Notes: a model not told the origin generated them from the sequence alone. Counted from the first letter of the stretch, positions 8,366 through 17,694 are shown. The stretch: DNA of 64,000 nucleotides from CALJDF01 sp038121105 (GCA_038121105.1 JAYONB010000007.1:124001-188000); one strand, 5' to 3'. Numbers and translations are program-made.

Positions 8366-8602
8366 TTAGTTCAGCGGCCAACGCCACCACGGCGTTTGGG
8401 ACACCGACCTTACCTCGCCGGCGGTCACCCCGATATCGCGCCGCCCGCGGGCATCCAGCAGGCCCAGCGCGGCTCGGTCGCGACGCGCTTTGACCCAGCG
8501 TCGCGCCAACACCGCCAAGACCTTGGTGAGACGCGGCATGGCACCCCGACGGGGCTCAATCCGGTGGGTTTCGGTAAGGTCGCCCATTGCAATCTCGGCC
8601 AT
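8366..8602 (-). CDS. DUF1127 small protein
   Basis: This is a 78-residue basic protein. The C-terminal half has the DUF1127 pattern: W and R-rich helix RRWVKARRDRAALGLLD, then GRRDIGVT and a terminal PWWRWPLN. Short DUF1127 proteins in other alphaproteobacteria have been tied to RNA turnover and phosphate or carbon physiology, but the role of this one is unknown. AGGA lies about 9 bases before the ATG at 8602, which is why the longer upstream frame is rejected. It is transcribed divergently from a LysR-type regulator, an arrangement seen repeatedly for this family, so it is the likely regulatory target. Confidence 0.82.
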   Translation of the reverse strand: MAEIAMGDLTETHRIEPRRGAMPRLTKVLAVLARRWVKARRDRAALGLLDARGRRDIGVTAGEVRSVSQTPWWRWPLN

Positions 8603-8704
8603 CGGTCTATCCTTTTGCGCCCGCATTTCTGCGGATTTTCGGGAATCTCGGGCGGTAGGCCCACCTGGTTCTTGCGCCTCAAATAAGGGGCAGACCCGCC
8701 CATC

Positions 8705-8721
8705 AATCAAACGAATTGATT
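8705..8721. promoter_or_regulatory. Candidate LysR operator in the DUF1127 / lysR divergent promoter
   Basis: AATCAA ACGAA TTGATT is an inverted repeat with 6-base arms and a 5-base spacer. It contains the LysR-type signature T-N11-A inside a 15-base palindromic core and lies 36 bases ahead of the lysR start. This fits an autoregulatory site that could also control the DUF1127 gene. Binding is inferred. Confidence 0.5.
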
Positions 8722-8756
8722 TGAAGCCACCAATCAGAATTGCTTATGTCAGGGTC

Positions 8757-9680
8757 ATGCACCGCAATCTCGATATCGACCTCCTGCGCACTCTCGTGGC
8801 CATCGCCGAGACCGGCTCGTTCACCGCGGCGGCCGATCAGATCGGGCGCACCCAATCGGCGATCTCGATGCAGATGAAGCGATTGGAAGAACAGATCGAG
8901 CGCCCGCTTTTTGTCCGCGACGGGCGCACCAGCACGCTCACCCCGGCCGGCCATGACTTGCTCGACTACGCGCGCCGGATCTTACGATTGCAGGACGCCG
9001 CCCTGTCGTCCCTCCGCGAACCGGAGATGGAGGGCGTGGTCCGCGTCGGCATCCCCGACGATTACGTCGGCGTGTTCATGCCGCCGATCCTTGCCCGTTT
9101 CGCGCGATCCCATCCGCGCGTCCAAGTCGATCTGCGCTGCGAAACCTCCGACCGGTTGCGCGATTCCCTGTTGGCCGGCGAAATCGATTTGGCGGTCGTC
9201 ACCTGCGGCGCATTGACCGAAGAAAGCCAGCCGCTCAAAAAAGAAGCCGTCGTGTGGGCTGCCCCGCGCGAGCATCGCGTCGAAGACGAACCCGTTCTGC
9301 CGCTCGCCCTGTTCGCGGCCCCGTGTCGGGTGCGCGAATCGACCATCCAAGCGTTCGACAAAATGGATCGCGACCATCGCATCGCGTACGTCTCGCCCTC
9401 GCTGATGGGATTGTTCGCCGCGGTGAACGCCGGGCTCGCCGTCACCACCATCGGCCGCAGTGCGCTGACCTCGGGAATGCGTACGCTGACCGAGGAAGAC
9501 GGCTTTCCGCCGCTGCCCGACATCGTCCTGACGTTGGAGCGTACCCCGCGCGAACGCTCCGCTGCGGTCGAAGCGCTGGCGACGCACATCATCGAATCGT
9601 TTCGCGACGAAGCGAACGTCCCGCGGGTCCCGCCCAACGCGGGCCCGGAATATTGGCAGCGCCCCAGCGCCGCCGAGTAG
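8757..9680 (+). CDS. LysR-family transcriptional regulator (LrhA-like)
   Basis: The 307-residue protein has a winged helix-turn-helix at residues 5-65 (LLRTLVAIAETGSFTAAADQ, then RTQSAISMQMKRLE) and a LysR substrate-binding domain from about residue 92. The N-terminal sequence is closest by eye to the LrhA/PecT/HdfR branch. The ATG at 8757, with AGGG just ahead, is preferred to the long upstream extension, which reads through the promoter. The effector is unknown. It faces the DUF1127 gene and a T-N11-A palindrome lies between them. Confidence 0.88.
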   Translation: MHRNLDIDLLRTLVAIAETGSFTAAADQIGRTQSAISMQMKRLEEQIERPLFVRDGRTSTLTPAGHDLLDYARRILRLQDAALSSLREPEMEGVVRVGIPDDYVGVFMPPILARFARSHPRVQVDLRCETSDRLRDSLLAGEIDLAVVTCGALTEESQPLKKEAVVWAAPREHRVEDEPVLPLALFAAPCRVRESTIQAFDKMDRDHRIAYVSPSLMGLFAAVNAGLAVTTIGRSALTSGMRTLTEEDGFPPLPDIVLTLERTPRERSAAVEALATHIIESFRDEANVPRVPPNAGPEYWQRPSAAE

Positions 9681-9684
9681 CGAT

Positions 9685-11052
9685 CTAGTAGGCTTCTTCC
9701 TCGAAGACGGGGTCGACGTTGCCGCCCCAGGCGCCGGCGTAACGCACCAGCAGACCTTCGGCCGGCGCCTTGCCGCTGCGTTGAATGACGTCCAGCGGAT
9801 CGAGGAACCCCGCTTCGTCGGTCCCCATGCCGTCGAGTCGGCCACGGTCGCGCAATCCGCCCCGCGCGATCTCCAGCACGCGGCCGGCAAGATCACCCAC
9901 CGTGCCGTTGCGGAACGGCGTCTTCAGCGCCGTCTTGGGCACTTCGGCGCGCAAATACTCATGCTCTTCCAGCGTGAAGTCTTTGACCAAATCCCACGCC
10001 GCATCGAGGGCGGATTGCGAATAGGTCAGCCCCACCCACAACGCCGGCAACGCGCAGATGCGGCCCCACGGCCCGCTATCGGCGCCGCGAAACTCCAAAA
10101 ACCGTTTCATGCGCACTTCGGGGAACAACGTCGTCATGTGGTCTTCCCAGTCGCGCAGCGTCGGCTTCTCGCCCGGTAGCGCGGGCAACTTGCCGTCGAG
10201 AAAATCGCGAAAGCTTTGGCCCGAGGCATCGAGATACGTGCCGTTGCGATAGACGAAGTACATCGGCACATCGAGCACATGATCGGCGTACCGCTCGAAG
10301 CTCATGCCGTCCTCGAACACGAACGGCAGAATGCCGCAGCGATCGGGATCGGTGTCCGTCCACACATGACTGCGCAGCGACAAGAACCCGTTCGGCTTGC
10401 CTTCGGTGAAGGGCGAGTTGGCGAACAGCGCCGTCGCCACCGGCTGCAACGCCAGGCCGACGCGGAACTTCTTCACCATGTCGGCTTCGGATTGGAAGTC
10501 GAGGTTCACCTGCACCGTGCAGGTGCGAAACATCATATCGAGCCCCATCGAGCCCTTGGTCGGCATGTAGGCCATCATGATGCCGTAACGCCCTTTGGGC
10601 ATGACGTGGACATCCTCGCGCCGCCACTTGGGATTGAAGCCCAATCCCAGCATCCCCGATCCGGTCTCCGCGCCGATCTCTTTGACCTGCTTGAGATGCG
10701 TGTTCACCTCGACGCAGGTCTCGTGAATGTTCTCCAGCGGCGCACCCGACAATTCGAACTGTCCGCCCGGCTCCAGCGTGATGCTTTGCCCGGCCATGGT
10801 CAGCGCGATCGGGTTGCCGTTCTCAAGGTGCGGCTCCCAGCCGAACCGCGTCAATCCGTCCAACAACGCGCGAATCCCGGGCGTACCCTCATAGGGCAAC
10901 GGGCGCAGGGTCTTGAGGTCGAACGCGAATTTCTCGTGCTCGGTGCCGATGCGCCAATCCTCGGGCGGCTTGCATCCCGATTCGATGAAATCGACCATCT
11001 GTTGCTTGTTCTCGACCGGAATCCCGGGGTCGTCTGCCGGTGGCGCCGACAT
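9685..11052 (-). CDS. gshA: Glutamate-cysteine ligase, plant/proteobacterial type
   Basis: GshA joins glutamate and cysteine using ATP, the first step of glutathione synthesis in the cytoplasm. The 455 residues are normal for the plant-like type found in alphaproteobacteria. Recognisable blocks are IGTEHEKFAFD near residue 35, LEPGGQFELSGAPL near 92, FNPKWRREDV near 138, YGIMMAYMPTKGSMGLDMM in part near 155, and FLEFRGAD near 325. It converges on the LysR gene with a 4-base gap. Upstream, a 13-base palindrome GCGTGTGACACGC (11075-11087) lies about 22 bases before the ATG and may be an operator. No gshB is in the window. Confidence 0.95.
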   Translation of the reverse strand: MSAPPADDPGIPVENKQQMVDFIESGCKPPEDWRIGTEHEKFAFDLKTLRPLPYEGTPGIRALLDGLTRFGWEPHLENGNPIALTMAGQSITLEPGGQFELSGAPLENIHETCVEVNTHLKQVKEIGAETGSGMLGLGFNPKWRREDVHVMPKGRYGIMMAYMPTKGSMGLDMMFRTCTVQVNLDFQSEADMVKKFRVGLALQPVATALFANSPFTEGKPNGFLSLRSHVWTDTDPDRCGILPFVFEDGMSFERYADHVLDVPMYFVYRNGTYLDASGQSFRDFLDGKLPALPGEKPTLRDWEDHMTTLFPEVRMKRFLEFRGADSGPWGRICALPALWVGLTYSQSALDAAWDLVKDFTLEEHEYLRAEVPKTALKTPFRNGTVGDLAGRVLEIARGGLRDRGRLDGMGTDEAGFLDPLDVIQRSGKAPAEGLLVRYAGAWGGNVDPVFEEEAY

Positions 11053-11195
11053 AGCTAGTCGGCCACCCGGCGGGGCGTGTCACACGCGTTCATCGATGAT
11101 CTTCCGAAGTCGTTACCGATTGTTGGCCCGCAGTATTGCCGCCCTCGATTCGGAATGCAAAGCAGGTAAGTCCGTCGCGCAACCCTGCCATGCGC

Positions 11196-11939
11196 CTAGC
11201 GCCAGTCTCCCAGATGAGCCTGCACCATCGTCAGCGCGGCGATCGCCGCTGTATCGGCGCGCAGCACGCGCGGGCCCAACGCGACCGCTACCGCAAAAGG
11301 CTTGGCCGCGATCATGGCGCGCTCGTCTGCCGAGAACCCGCCCTCGGGCCCGATCAGGACCGCCCACGGGCCCGGCGCTTCGCCCGCCAACGCGGTCGCG
11401 ATCGGGGTGCCGGTGCCGGACTCGTCGCAAAACAGCAAACGCCGCGCCGCCGGCCAGGCATCCAGCACCGTCGCCAACGGCGCGATCGGCACGACCTCCG
11501 GCACGGTCATGCGCCCGCATTGCTCGGCCGCCTCGATCACCAAGGCTTGCGCCCGGGAGTGGTTGAGATCGCGCACGCTGGTGTGCGCGCTCAGCACCGG
11601 CACCAGCCGCGACGCCCCCAACTCCGCCGCCTTCTCGATCGTCACGTCGAGCCGCGCCTTTTTGATGGGCGTGAAGACCAGCCACAAATCGGGCTCCTCG
11701 ATATGCCCTCGGACCAACTCGCCCACCTGCAACGTACCGTCGCGGCGTCCGAGCGCCTCGACCGCGGCGCGCCACTCACCGTCGCGCCCGTTGAAGACCA
11801 ACAGCGCATCGCCCGGCCCCAGCCGCATCACGTTCTTGAGGTAGTGCGCCTGTTTTTCGTCCAACGGCACGGTCGCGGCCGCGGCCAAATCGTGCGGGAC
11901 ATAAAGGCGGATGGACGGCGCGGGGTGCGGGGAAGCCAT
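11196..11939 (-). CDS. rsmE: 16S rRNA (uracil-1498-N3) methyltransferase
   Basis: RsmE methylates N3 of U1498 in the decoding region of 16S rRNA. The 247-residue protein has the N-terminal PUA-like part (EKQAHYLKNVMRLGPGD near residue 27) and the C-terminal SPOUT knot with LIGPEGGFSADE and LGPRVLRADTAAIAAL, the SAM-binding loops. The ATG at 11939 is chosen because RLYVP follows closely as in family members; an earlier start would overlap the divergent ubiA. No Shine-Dalgarno sequence is visible. It lies upstream of gshA on the same strand with 143 bases between. Confidence 0.94.
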   Translation of the reverse strand: MASPHPAPSIRLYVPHDLAAAATVPLDEKQAHYLKNVMRLGPGDALLVFNGRDGEWRAAVEALGRRDGTLQVGELVRGHIEEPDLWLVFTPIKKARLDVTIEKAAELGASRLVPVLSAHTSVRDLNHSRAQALVIEAAEQCGRMTVPEVVPIAPLATVLDAWPAARRLLFCDESGTGTPIATALAGEAPGPWAVLIGPEGGFSADERAMIAAKPFAVAVALGPRVLRADTAAIAALTMVQAHLGDWR

Positions 11940-11954
11940 GCTAGAACCATAGCA

Positions 11955-12908
11955 ATGACTTCGCCCGACGACACCGTCCTTCCCGACTCCGTGCGCGGCC
12001 ACTGGGTCGACCGCAGTCCGGCCCGCCTACGCCCTTACCTGCGCCTGTCGCGCCTCGACCGCCCGATCGGCACCTGGCTCCTGGTATGGCCGGGTTGGTG
12101 GGCCATTGCGCTGGCCGGCGCGCTCACCGCCGGCGCCCCCGACACGCGACCCTGGTTCGGCCTACCCGATCTGTTTTTGCTGGCGCTTTTCGGCATCGGC
12201 GCGCTCGCCATGCGCGGCGCGGGGTGCACCTATAACGACATCGTCGACCGCGACATCGATGCGCAAGTCGAACGCACCCGTGGCCGCCCGATCCCGTCGG
12301 GCGCCGTCTGCGTGCGCGCCGCCGTGGCGTGGCTGATCCTCCAAGCGCTGATCGGCTTTGCCGTCCTCGTCACGTTCAACGCGTTTGCGATCTGGCTCGG
12401 CGTCGCCTCGCTCGCTTTGATCGCGGCCTACCCGTTCATGAAGCGCATCACCTGGTGGCCCCAACTGTGGCTCGGTCTCGCCTTCAACTACGGCGCGCTG
12501 TTGGGTTGGGCCGCGGTCACCGGCGGCCTCTCCGCCGCCCCGATATTGCTGTATGTGGGCGGCATCTTCTGGACGTTGGGCTACGACACCATCTACGCCC
12601 ACCAAGACACCGAGGACGACGCCCTCGTCGGCGTCAAATCCAGCGCCCGCTGGCTCGGCACCCGCACCCGGCCCTTTCTTTTTGTCGCCTACGCCGCCAC
12701 CACGATCCTGATCGCCGCCGCCGGCGCAACGGCCGGGCTCCACTGGCTGTTCTACCCCCTGCTCGGCCTCGCCGCGTTGCATCTCGCCTGGCAGGCCCGC
12801 GCCCTCGACATCGAAGACCCTGCCGACTGCCTCGCCAAGTTCCGCAGCAACCACCACACCGGCGCCTTGGTATTCCTGGCGATCGTCGTCGGCAGCGTCC
12901 TGGCCTAA
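11955..12908 (+). CDS. ubiA: 4-hydroxybenzoate polyprenyltransferase
   Basis: UbiA attaches a polyprenyl chain to 4-hydroxybenzoate in the inner membrane during ubiquinone synthesis. The 317-residue protein has about eight membrane helices and both Asp-rich magnesium-diphosphate motifs: NDIVDRDID near residue 96 and DTIYAHQDTEDD near 213. The ATG at 11955 is only 15 bases from the divergent rsmE start and has no ribosome-binding site, which suggests a leaderless message. ubiD, whose family decarboxylates the UbiA product, lies 1.8 kb downstream. Confidence 0.95.
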   Translation: MTSPDDTVLPDSVRGHWVDRSPARLRPYLRLSRLDRPIGTWLLVWPGWWAIALAGALTAGAPDTRPWFGLPDLFLLALFGIGALAMRGAGCTYNDIVDRDIDAQVERTRGRPIPSGAVCVRAAVAWLILQALIGFAVLVTFNAFAIWLGVASLALIAAYPFMKRITWWPQLWLGLAFNYGALLGWAAVTGGLSAAPILLYVGGIFWTLGYDTIYAHQDTEDDALVGVKSSARWLGTRTRPFLFVAYAATTILIAAAGATAGLHWLFYPLLGLAALHLAWQARALDIEDPADCLAKFRSNHHTGALVFLAIVVGSVLA

Positions 12909-13238
12909 CCCCCCAACGCCGCACTTCTAGGATGTCATCCTGAGGAGGCGCCAAAGGCGCCGTCCCGAAGGGCCCGCCGACGCACCGCAAGGCGTCCGCA
13001 TTCTTCCGCGGACGCCGCGCGCACCGCACACCCGCCCCCAACAAACTCCTCCCCCTCTTGGAGGGGGAGGCCGGGAGGGGGTCTTCGCCCTAATGGATTC
13101 CGGATGCCACCAACCCCCTCCTCAATCCTCCCCCTGCCAAGCAGGTGGAGGAGGCTCGAGGGCCCAATCGCCTCAATTGTCGTCATCCTGAGGAGGCGCC
13201 AAGGGCGCCGTCTCGAAGGGCGCCGCAAAGCAAGATCG
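12909..13238. repeat. Intergenic mosaic of palindromic repeats (ubiA / GGCT-like convergent gap)
   Basis: This 330-base gap holds no gene. It carries two copies of repeat A (12934-12972 and 13182-13220, 37 of 39 bases alike) around a head-to-head doublet of repeat B (13044-13082 forward, 13109-13155 inverted). Repeat A begins GTCATCCTGAGGAGGCGCC and contains the hairpin GGCGCC-AAA-GGCGCC. Next to the first copy, GGCGTCCGC and GCGGACGCC (about 12985-13010) form another hairpin. Both flanking genes end here, so these elements may also act in mRNA 3' ends. Confidence 0.85.
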
Positions 13239-14000
13239 CTACTGCAGTGTCGGCAGCAACTGCTTGTAGCCCTTGAGCTTTACCTTCACCCCGTTCTTGT
13301 GAAGCCGCGCGGTGTACGCCGCCCGCGCCTCGGGGTTGGTCGCGGCCTCAAGCAAAAACGCCTCCAGCGTCATCTCCGGCGCGATGCCTTCGTGGGCCGC
13401 CTGCAACACGCGCTCGTGCCCGTAGGTCTGAAAATTGCGCTCGCGCGCCTCGACTTCGCTGTAGCCGACCAGCGCGCCGTCGTGCCCCATCGCGGGCGCG
13501 GCGCTCTGGTACATATAGACCTCTTCGCGAAGCCCGACCGCATCGATCATCGCCAAGATGCCGGTCAGTTTGCCGAAGGTGTAGGCCGAGCCGTCGCCGT
13601 CCGGACCCAACTCGGTGTCGTGCATGACCTCGAGCTGTTCCTCGGTCAACCACGTGACATACGTCGTCAACCGCGTGCCGGGCGAGGGCGCCAGCATCGC
13701 GGGGATCGCGCCGTAACTCGAAAACCGCGCCGAATAGACCACGTCGAACCCGGTCAGCGCCGTCTTAAGCACCGGGATGCCTTCCTCCTCGCCCAGGTCG
13801 GGGTACTTGTTCACCAGTTGCTGGGGCGAGGCGTTCGAGCCATAGGCCAGGACCGGAATGCGCTCGGCCGTATCGTCGGGCGGGTTCATGCGCTTCAACG
13901 GCACCGGCGCGCCCTGAAACAAGATGTAGCTCGATTTCGGCACGTCGTAGGGATAGCTCTTGGCGCGGACCAGCCGTTCGGCGTCGCTCGGTTCTGTCAT
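13239..14000 (-). CDS. Gamma-glutamylcyclotransferase-like protein
   Basis: I recognise only a fold-level similarity. Residues 48-60 read PVLAYGSNASPQQ, matching the YGSN substrate-binding loop of the BtrG/gamma-glutamylcyclotransferase superfamily. The SSYGAIPAMLAPSPG and LTEEQLEVMHDTE segments follow, with a glutamate where the catalytic one would be expected. At 253 residues it is longer than most members, with an added helical C-terminus. The ATG at 14000 has GAGG 6 bases ahead and is preferred to 14012. The substrate is unknown; gshA lies nearby but is not in an operon with it. Confidence 0.55.
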   Translation of the reverse strand: MTEPSDAERLVRAKSYPYDVPKSSYILFQGAPVPLKRMNPPDDTAERIPVLAYGSNASPQQLVNKYPDLGEEEGIPVLKTALTGFDVVYSARFSSYGAIPAMLAPSPGTRLTTYVTWLTEEQLEVMHDTELGPDGDGSAYTFGKLTGILAMIDAVGLREEVYMYQSAAPAMGHDGALVGYSEVEARERNFQTYGHERVLQAAHEGIAPEMTLEAFLLEAATNPEARAAYTARLHKNGVKVKLKGYKQLLPTLQ

Positions 14001-14064
14001 GTCTTGCCTCATGCCCTTGTTTGGCCGGTGTTGTACAGGATTTACGCGCGCGCTGCGCGCCGGG

Positions 14065-14613
14065 TCAATCGAGCGGCTTGGCCCCGCCCGGCACCGGCAC
14101 CTCGAACGTGTTCAGCACCATGCTAATCAGGGTGTAATAGCCGCACAGACCGACCAAATCGGTCACCCCGGTCTCGCCCAGTTGGGCGGTTGCCTCGGCG
14201 TAGGTCGCGTCGTCCACGACGTGATCGCGGTGCAGCGCGCTTGCAAAGTCGTACACCGCCTTTTCGTCGGCCTGCATCGACGCGCGCGGATCCTCGCCCG
14301 CCCGGATCGCCTCGATGATCGCCTCGCTCAGCCCGCCCTTGGCGGCGAACTTGGCATGCTCGTGCCACTCGAATTGCGCCGACCAAAACCGCGCCGTCAC
14401 CAGGATCGCCAATTCCGACAACCGTGGCGGTAGCGCCGAATCGAAGCGCAGATAAGCCCCGAGCGATTGCGCTCGGGCGCACAATTCGGGGCTCCGCAAC
14501 AGCGGATGGAACGGCCCGACCACGGCGCCGCGCGGGCCCGCCACCATGGCGTCAAACACCACGCGCTGTGCGTCGGTCAGGGTCTTAGGATCGGCTTCGG
14601 CAAAGCGGCTCAC
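14065..14613 (-). CDS. Carboxymuconolactone decarboxylase / AhpD-family protein
   Basis: The 182-residue protein has the CMD-family pattern with ELAILVTARFWSAQFEWHEH near residue 77, where the EWHEHAKFA stretch carries the conserved histidine. The paired CxxC of AhpD is absent; the first position is E, so peroxidase-type activity is unlikely. The GTG at 14613 is chosen because GGAG lies 8 bases ahead; longer in-frame starts exist at 14652 and 14694. It is divergent from ubiD with 83 bases between. The substrate is unknown. Confidence 0.75.
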   Translation of the reverse strand: MSRFAEADPKTLTDAQRVVFDAMVAGPRGAVVGPFHPLLRSPELCARAQSLGAYLRFDSALPPRLSELAILVTARFWSAQFEWHEHAKFAAKGGLSEAIIEAIRAGEDPRASMQADEKAVYDFASALHRDHVVDDATYAEATAQLGETGVTDLVGLCGYYTLISMVLNTFEVPVPGGAKPLD

Positions 14614-14696
14614 GGTGTCACTCCGGTTGATCGATTTTCGGTGATATACCATGCGCTGCCCCTTGGGGGCCAAACGACACGGGATTACCTCCAAGC

Positions 14697-16193
14697 ATGT
14701 CCTTCGCCACGCTCCGCGACTTTATCCAGCACCTCGACTCCCGGGGCGATCTGGTGCGCGTGCGCGAACCGGTCTCGACGCATCTCGAGATGACCGAGAT
14801 TCAGACCCGCCTGTTGGCCGAGGGCGGCCCCGCCGTCTTGTTCGAAAACCCGATCGATGCCGAGGGCAACCCCGCCGCCATGCCGGTGCTCACCAACCTG
14901 TTCGGCACCGTCGCCCGCGTCGCCGCCGGCATCGGGCGTACGCCCGAAGATCTCCGCGCCGTCGGCGAAACGCTCGCCTTCCTGCGCCAGCCCGAACCGC
15001 CCGGCGGCTGGCGCGAGGCCGTCGCCATGTTGCCGATGGTCAAAACCGTCATGGCGATGAAGCCCGCCGCCGCCGCCCACGCGCCGTGCCAGGACGTGGT
15101 GTGGACCGGCGACGACATCGACCTCGGCAAACTGCCGATCCAAATGTGCTGGCCCGGCGAACCCGCCCCGCTGATCACCTGGCCGTTGGTCGTGACGCAA
15201 GGCGCGGACGAGAAATTCAATCTCGGCATCTACCGCATGCAAGTCACCGGGCGCGACACCACCTTGATGCGCTGGCTCGCCCATCGCGGCGGCGCGCAGC
15301 ACTTCGCGCGCTGGCAACGCGAACACCCGGGCGAACCGATGCCGGTCGCCGCCGTCATCGGCGCCGACCCCGGTACCGTCATCGCCGCCGTCACCCCGGT
15401 GCCGGAAACCTTGTCCGAATATCAATTCGCCGGATTGCTGCGCGGCAAGAAACTCGGCCTCGCGGACTGCGTCTCGGTCCCGCTCAAAGTCCCGTCCGAA
15501 GCCGAGATCGTCATCGAAGGCCACGTGCTGCCCGATCAATCGGGCGACGAAGGCCCTTACGGCGATCACACCGGCTACTACAACGCGGTCGAACGCTTCC
15601 CCGTGTTCAAAGTCTCGGCCGTCACCATGCGCCGCGACCCGATCTATCTCTCCACCTTCACCGGCCGCCCGCCGGACGAGCCCAGCGTGCTGGGCGAAGC
15701 GCTTAACGAAGTCTTCGTCCCTCTGTTGCAACAACAGTTCCCCGAGATCGTCGACTTCTGGCTGCCGCCCGAAGGGTGCAGCTATCGCATTGCGGTGGTC
15801 TCGATGAAAAAGGCCTACCCCGGCCACGCCAAGCGCGTGATGCTCGCGGTGTGGTCCTACCTGCGCCAGTTCATGTACACCAAGTGGGTCATCGTGGTGG
15901 ACGACGACATCGACGCACGCGATTGGAAAGACGTGATGTGGGCGGTCTCCACCCGCATGGACCCGGCGCGCGACATCACCGTCATCGAAAACACCCCGAT
16001 CGACTACCTCGATTTTGCCTCGCCCCAATCCGGCTTGGGTTCCAAGATCGGGCTCGACGCCACCAATAAACTACCGCCCGAGACCAAGCGCGAGTGGGGC
16101 ACCAAAATCCGCATGTCCGACGACATCGTCGAAACCGTCACCGAAAAATGGCCCCGCCTCGGCCTGCCGGGCACCGGCAAACCGATCTGGTAG
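14697..16193 (+). CDS. ubiD: UbiD-family prenylated-FMN decarboxylase
   Basis: UbiD decarboxylates 3-polyprenyl-4-hydroxybenzoate in ubiquinone synthesis and needs prenylated FMN made by UbiX. The 498 residues are full length for the family. Visible blocks are FNLGIYRMQV near residue 175, the HRGGAQHFARW segment near 199, EGPYGDHTGYYN near 285 with the acidic catalytic region, and WVIVVDDDIDARDWKDVMWA near 398. No strong ribosome-binding site precedes the ATG. The gene follows ubiA at a short distance. UbiX is not in the window. Other UbiD relatives act on aromatic acids, but the context favours the ubiquinone pathway. Confidence 0.92.
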   Translation: MSFATLRDFIQHLDSRGDLVRVREPVSTHLEMTEIQTRLLAEGGPAVLFENPIDAEGNPAAMPVLTNLFGTVARVAAGIGRTPEDLRAVGETLAFLRQPEPPGGWREAVAMLPMVKTVMAMKPAAAAHAPCQDVVWTGDDIDLGKLPIQMCWPGEPAPLITWPLVVTQGADEKFNLGIYRMQVTGRDTTLMRWLAHRGGAQHFARWQREHPGEPMPVAAVIGADPGTVIAAVTPVPETLSEYQFAGLLRGKKLGLADCVSVPLKVPSEAEIVIEGHVLPDQSGDEGPYGDHTGYYNAVERFPVFKVSAVTMRRDPIYLSTFTGRPPDEPSVLGEALNEVFVPLLQQQFPEIVDFWLPPEGCSYRIAVVSMKKAYPGHAKRVMLAVWSYLRQFMYTKWVIVVDDDIDARDWKDVMWAVSTRMDPARDITVIENTPIDYLDFASPQSGLGSKIGLDATNKLPPETKREWGTKIRMSDDIVETVTEKWPRLGLPGTGKPIW

Positions 16194-16241
16194 ACTGGTC
16201 GATGCACCGCGCCGTCACCACATAAGCGACGCAAACCCCGC

Positions 16242-17563
16242 ATGGCCGACACCCACCCCAAAACCGACCCCATCGATACCGCCTTTGCGGACGAAGAACT
16301 TTACGCCCGCCGTCTATCGTTCCGCGTGCGCGTCGTCCTCGTCGTCGCGGTGTTCTGTTTTTTGCCGTTCATCGTCACGCCGACAACGCTGCTGCCGTAT
16401 TTCTATGGGCTCAGCCTGTTGTTTCTGGTCTCGAGCTGGCTGCACTACCGCATCGCCAAGGCCGGCGATCACAGCGCGGTGTGGTCGTATCTCTTTTCGG
16501 CGCTCGATGTCTGCCTGATCGTTTGGATCGTCGTCGTCCCGCCGCCGTTCGTCGAACCCTTCGTGCCGGTCAGCGCCCAACTGTGGTTCGGCAATCAAAC
16601 CTACATGTACATCTTCCTCGCCGCGGCGGTGTTCACCTACAGCCCCTGGGTCGTGGTCGGGACCGGCGTGGTCGGCGCGGCGGCTTGGTGGGTCGGCGTC
16701 TTTTGGATTCTCCAGCAACCGGGATCCTATGTGCTGAGCGACACCACGCCGCTCCTCACCATGACCCCCGACGAGCGGATCGACTATCTCGCCGATTACC
16801 GCCGGGTCGACCTCGGCGTCCATGCCCAAGCCGCCTTTCTCTTTATCGTGGTCTCCGTCGGCTTGGCCGCCTTCGTCTGGCGCGTCCGCAAGCTCGTGTA
16901 CGACAGCGCAACCTCGGAACGCGCGCGCGGCAACCTCGCGCGCTTTTTTCGCCCAACATCGTCGCCGAGCTTTCCAACCACGACGAACCGTTACGCGCCG
17001 GACGCCGCCAAGACATCGCCATCATGTTTGCCGACATCGTCGGCTTTACCGAACTAGCCGAGGGCCGGTCGCCGGACGACGTGCTCAAATTGCTGCGCGA
17101 CGTCCATGGCATCGCGGCCCGCCAGGTCTTCGCCCACAACGGCACGCTGGACAAATATCTCGGCGACGGGGTGATGGCGACCTTCGGCACCCCGCGCACC
17201 GCCGACGACGATGCCGACCGCGCCCTAGCTTGCGCCAAGGCCATCCTGCAAGACCTCGCTCGGTTCAACGCCGCACGCGCCGGCCCGCCGGTGCGCCTTG
17301 GTATCGGGCTGCATTACGGCGACGTCGTGCTGGGCGACATCGGCAGCAGCGAGCGCCTCGAATACACCGTCATCGGCGATACCGTGAACGTCGCCAGCCG
17401 CCTCGAACGCCTCACCCGCGAGATCGGCCAAGACCTCGTCGTCAGCGACGCGCTCTACCAGCGCCTCCATGATCCGTCGCTCGCCGAGGGACTTACCAAG
17501 GGCGAACCCCGCCGACTGCGCGGCCGCGAAGAACCCGTCGCCTTCTGGACCCAAACCATATGA
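16242..17563 (+). pseudogene. Membrane class III adenylate cyclase, frameshifted in a T6 run
   Basis: The first frame (16242 to about 16949) encodes about six membrane helices and ends in the linker RARGNLARFF. The catalytic domain continues in the -1 frame from 16949 to 17563: SPNIVAELS, FADIVGFTELAE, DKYLGDGVMATFG and EYTVIGDTVNVASRLE. These hold both metal-binding aspartates, the adenine-selecting lysine and the transition-state N and R. One extra T in TTTTTT (16944-16949) would restore LARFFSPNIV exactly as in family members. Without it the first frame ends at 17057 after scrambled residues. This is a sequencing indel, a recent mutation or, less likely, slippage; the rest of the gene is well preserved. 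Confidence 0.85.
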
Positions 17564-17694
17564 GCCGCCGCCCTGCGGACGGGTCGACCCGTGCCCGATC
17601 AAGACCTGCGCGATGGGCTGGAAACGGCGGGTGAGAAGACGGTCAGGGGCCGGGACGGCACCCTAACTCTTTGGTCGTTGCACGAAGCGTCGGG

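Noticed and set aside
11053..11195. Short frames with a cysteine codon ahead of gshA (possible Cys leader)
   Set aside because: Only one cysteine codon in each frame and no terminator hairpin with a T run, so attenuation is not supported.
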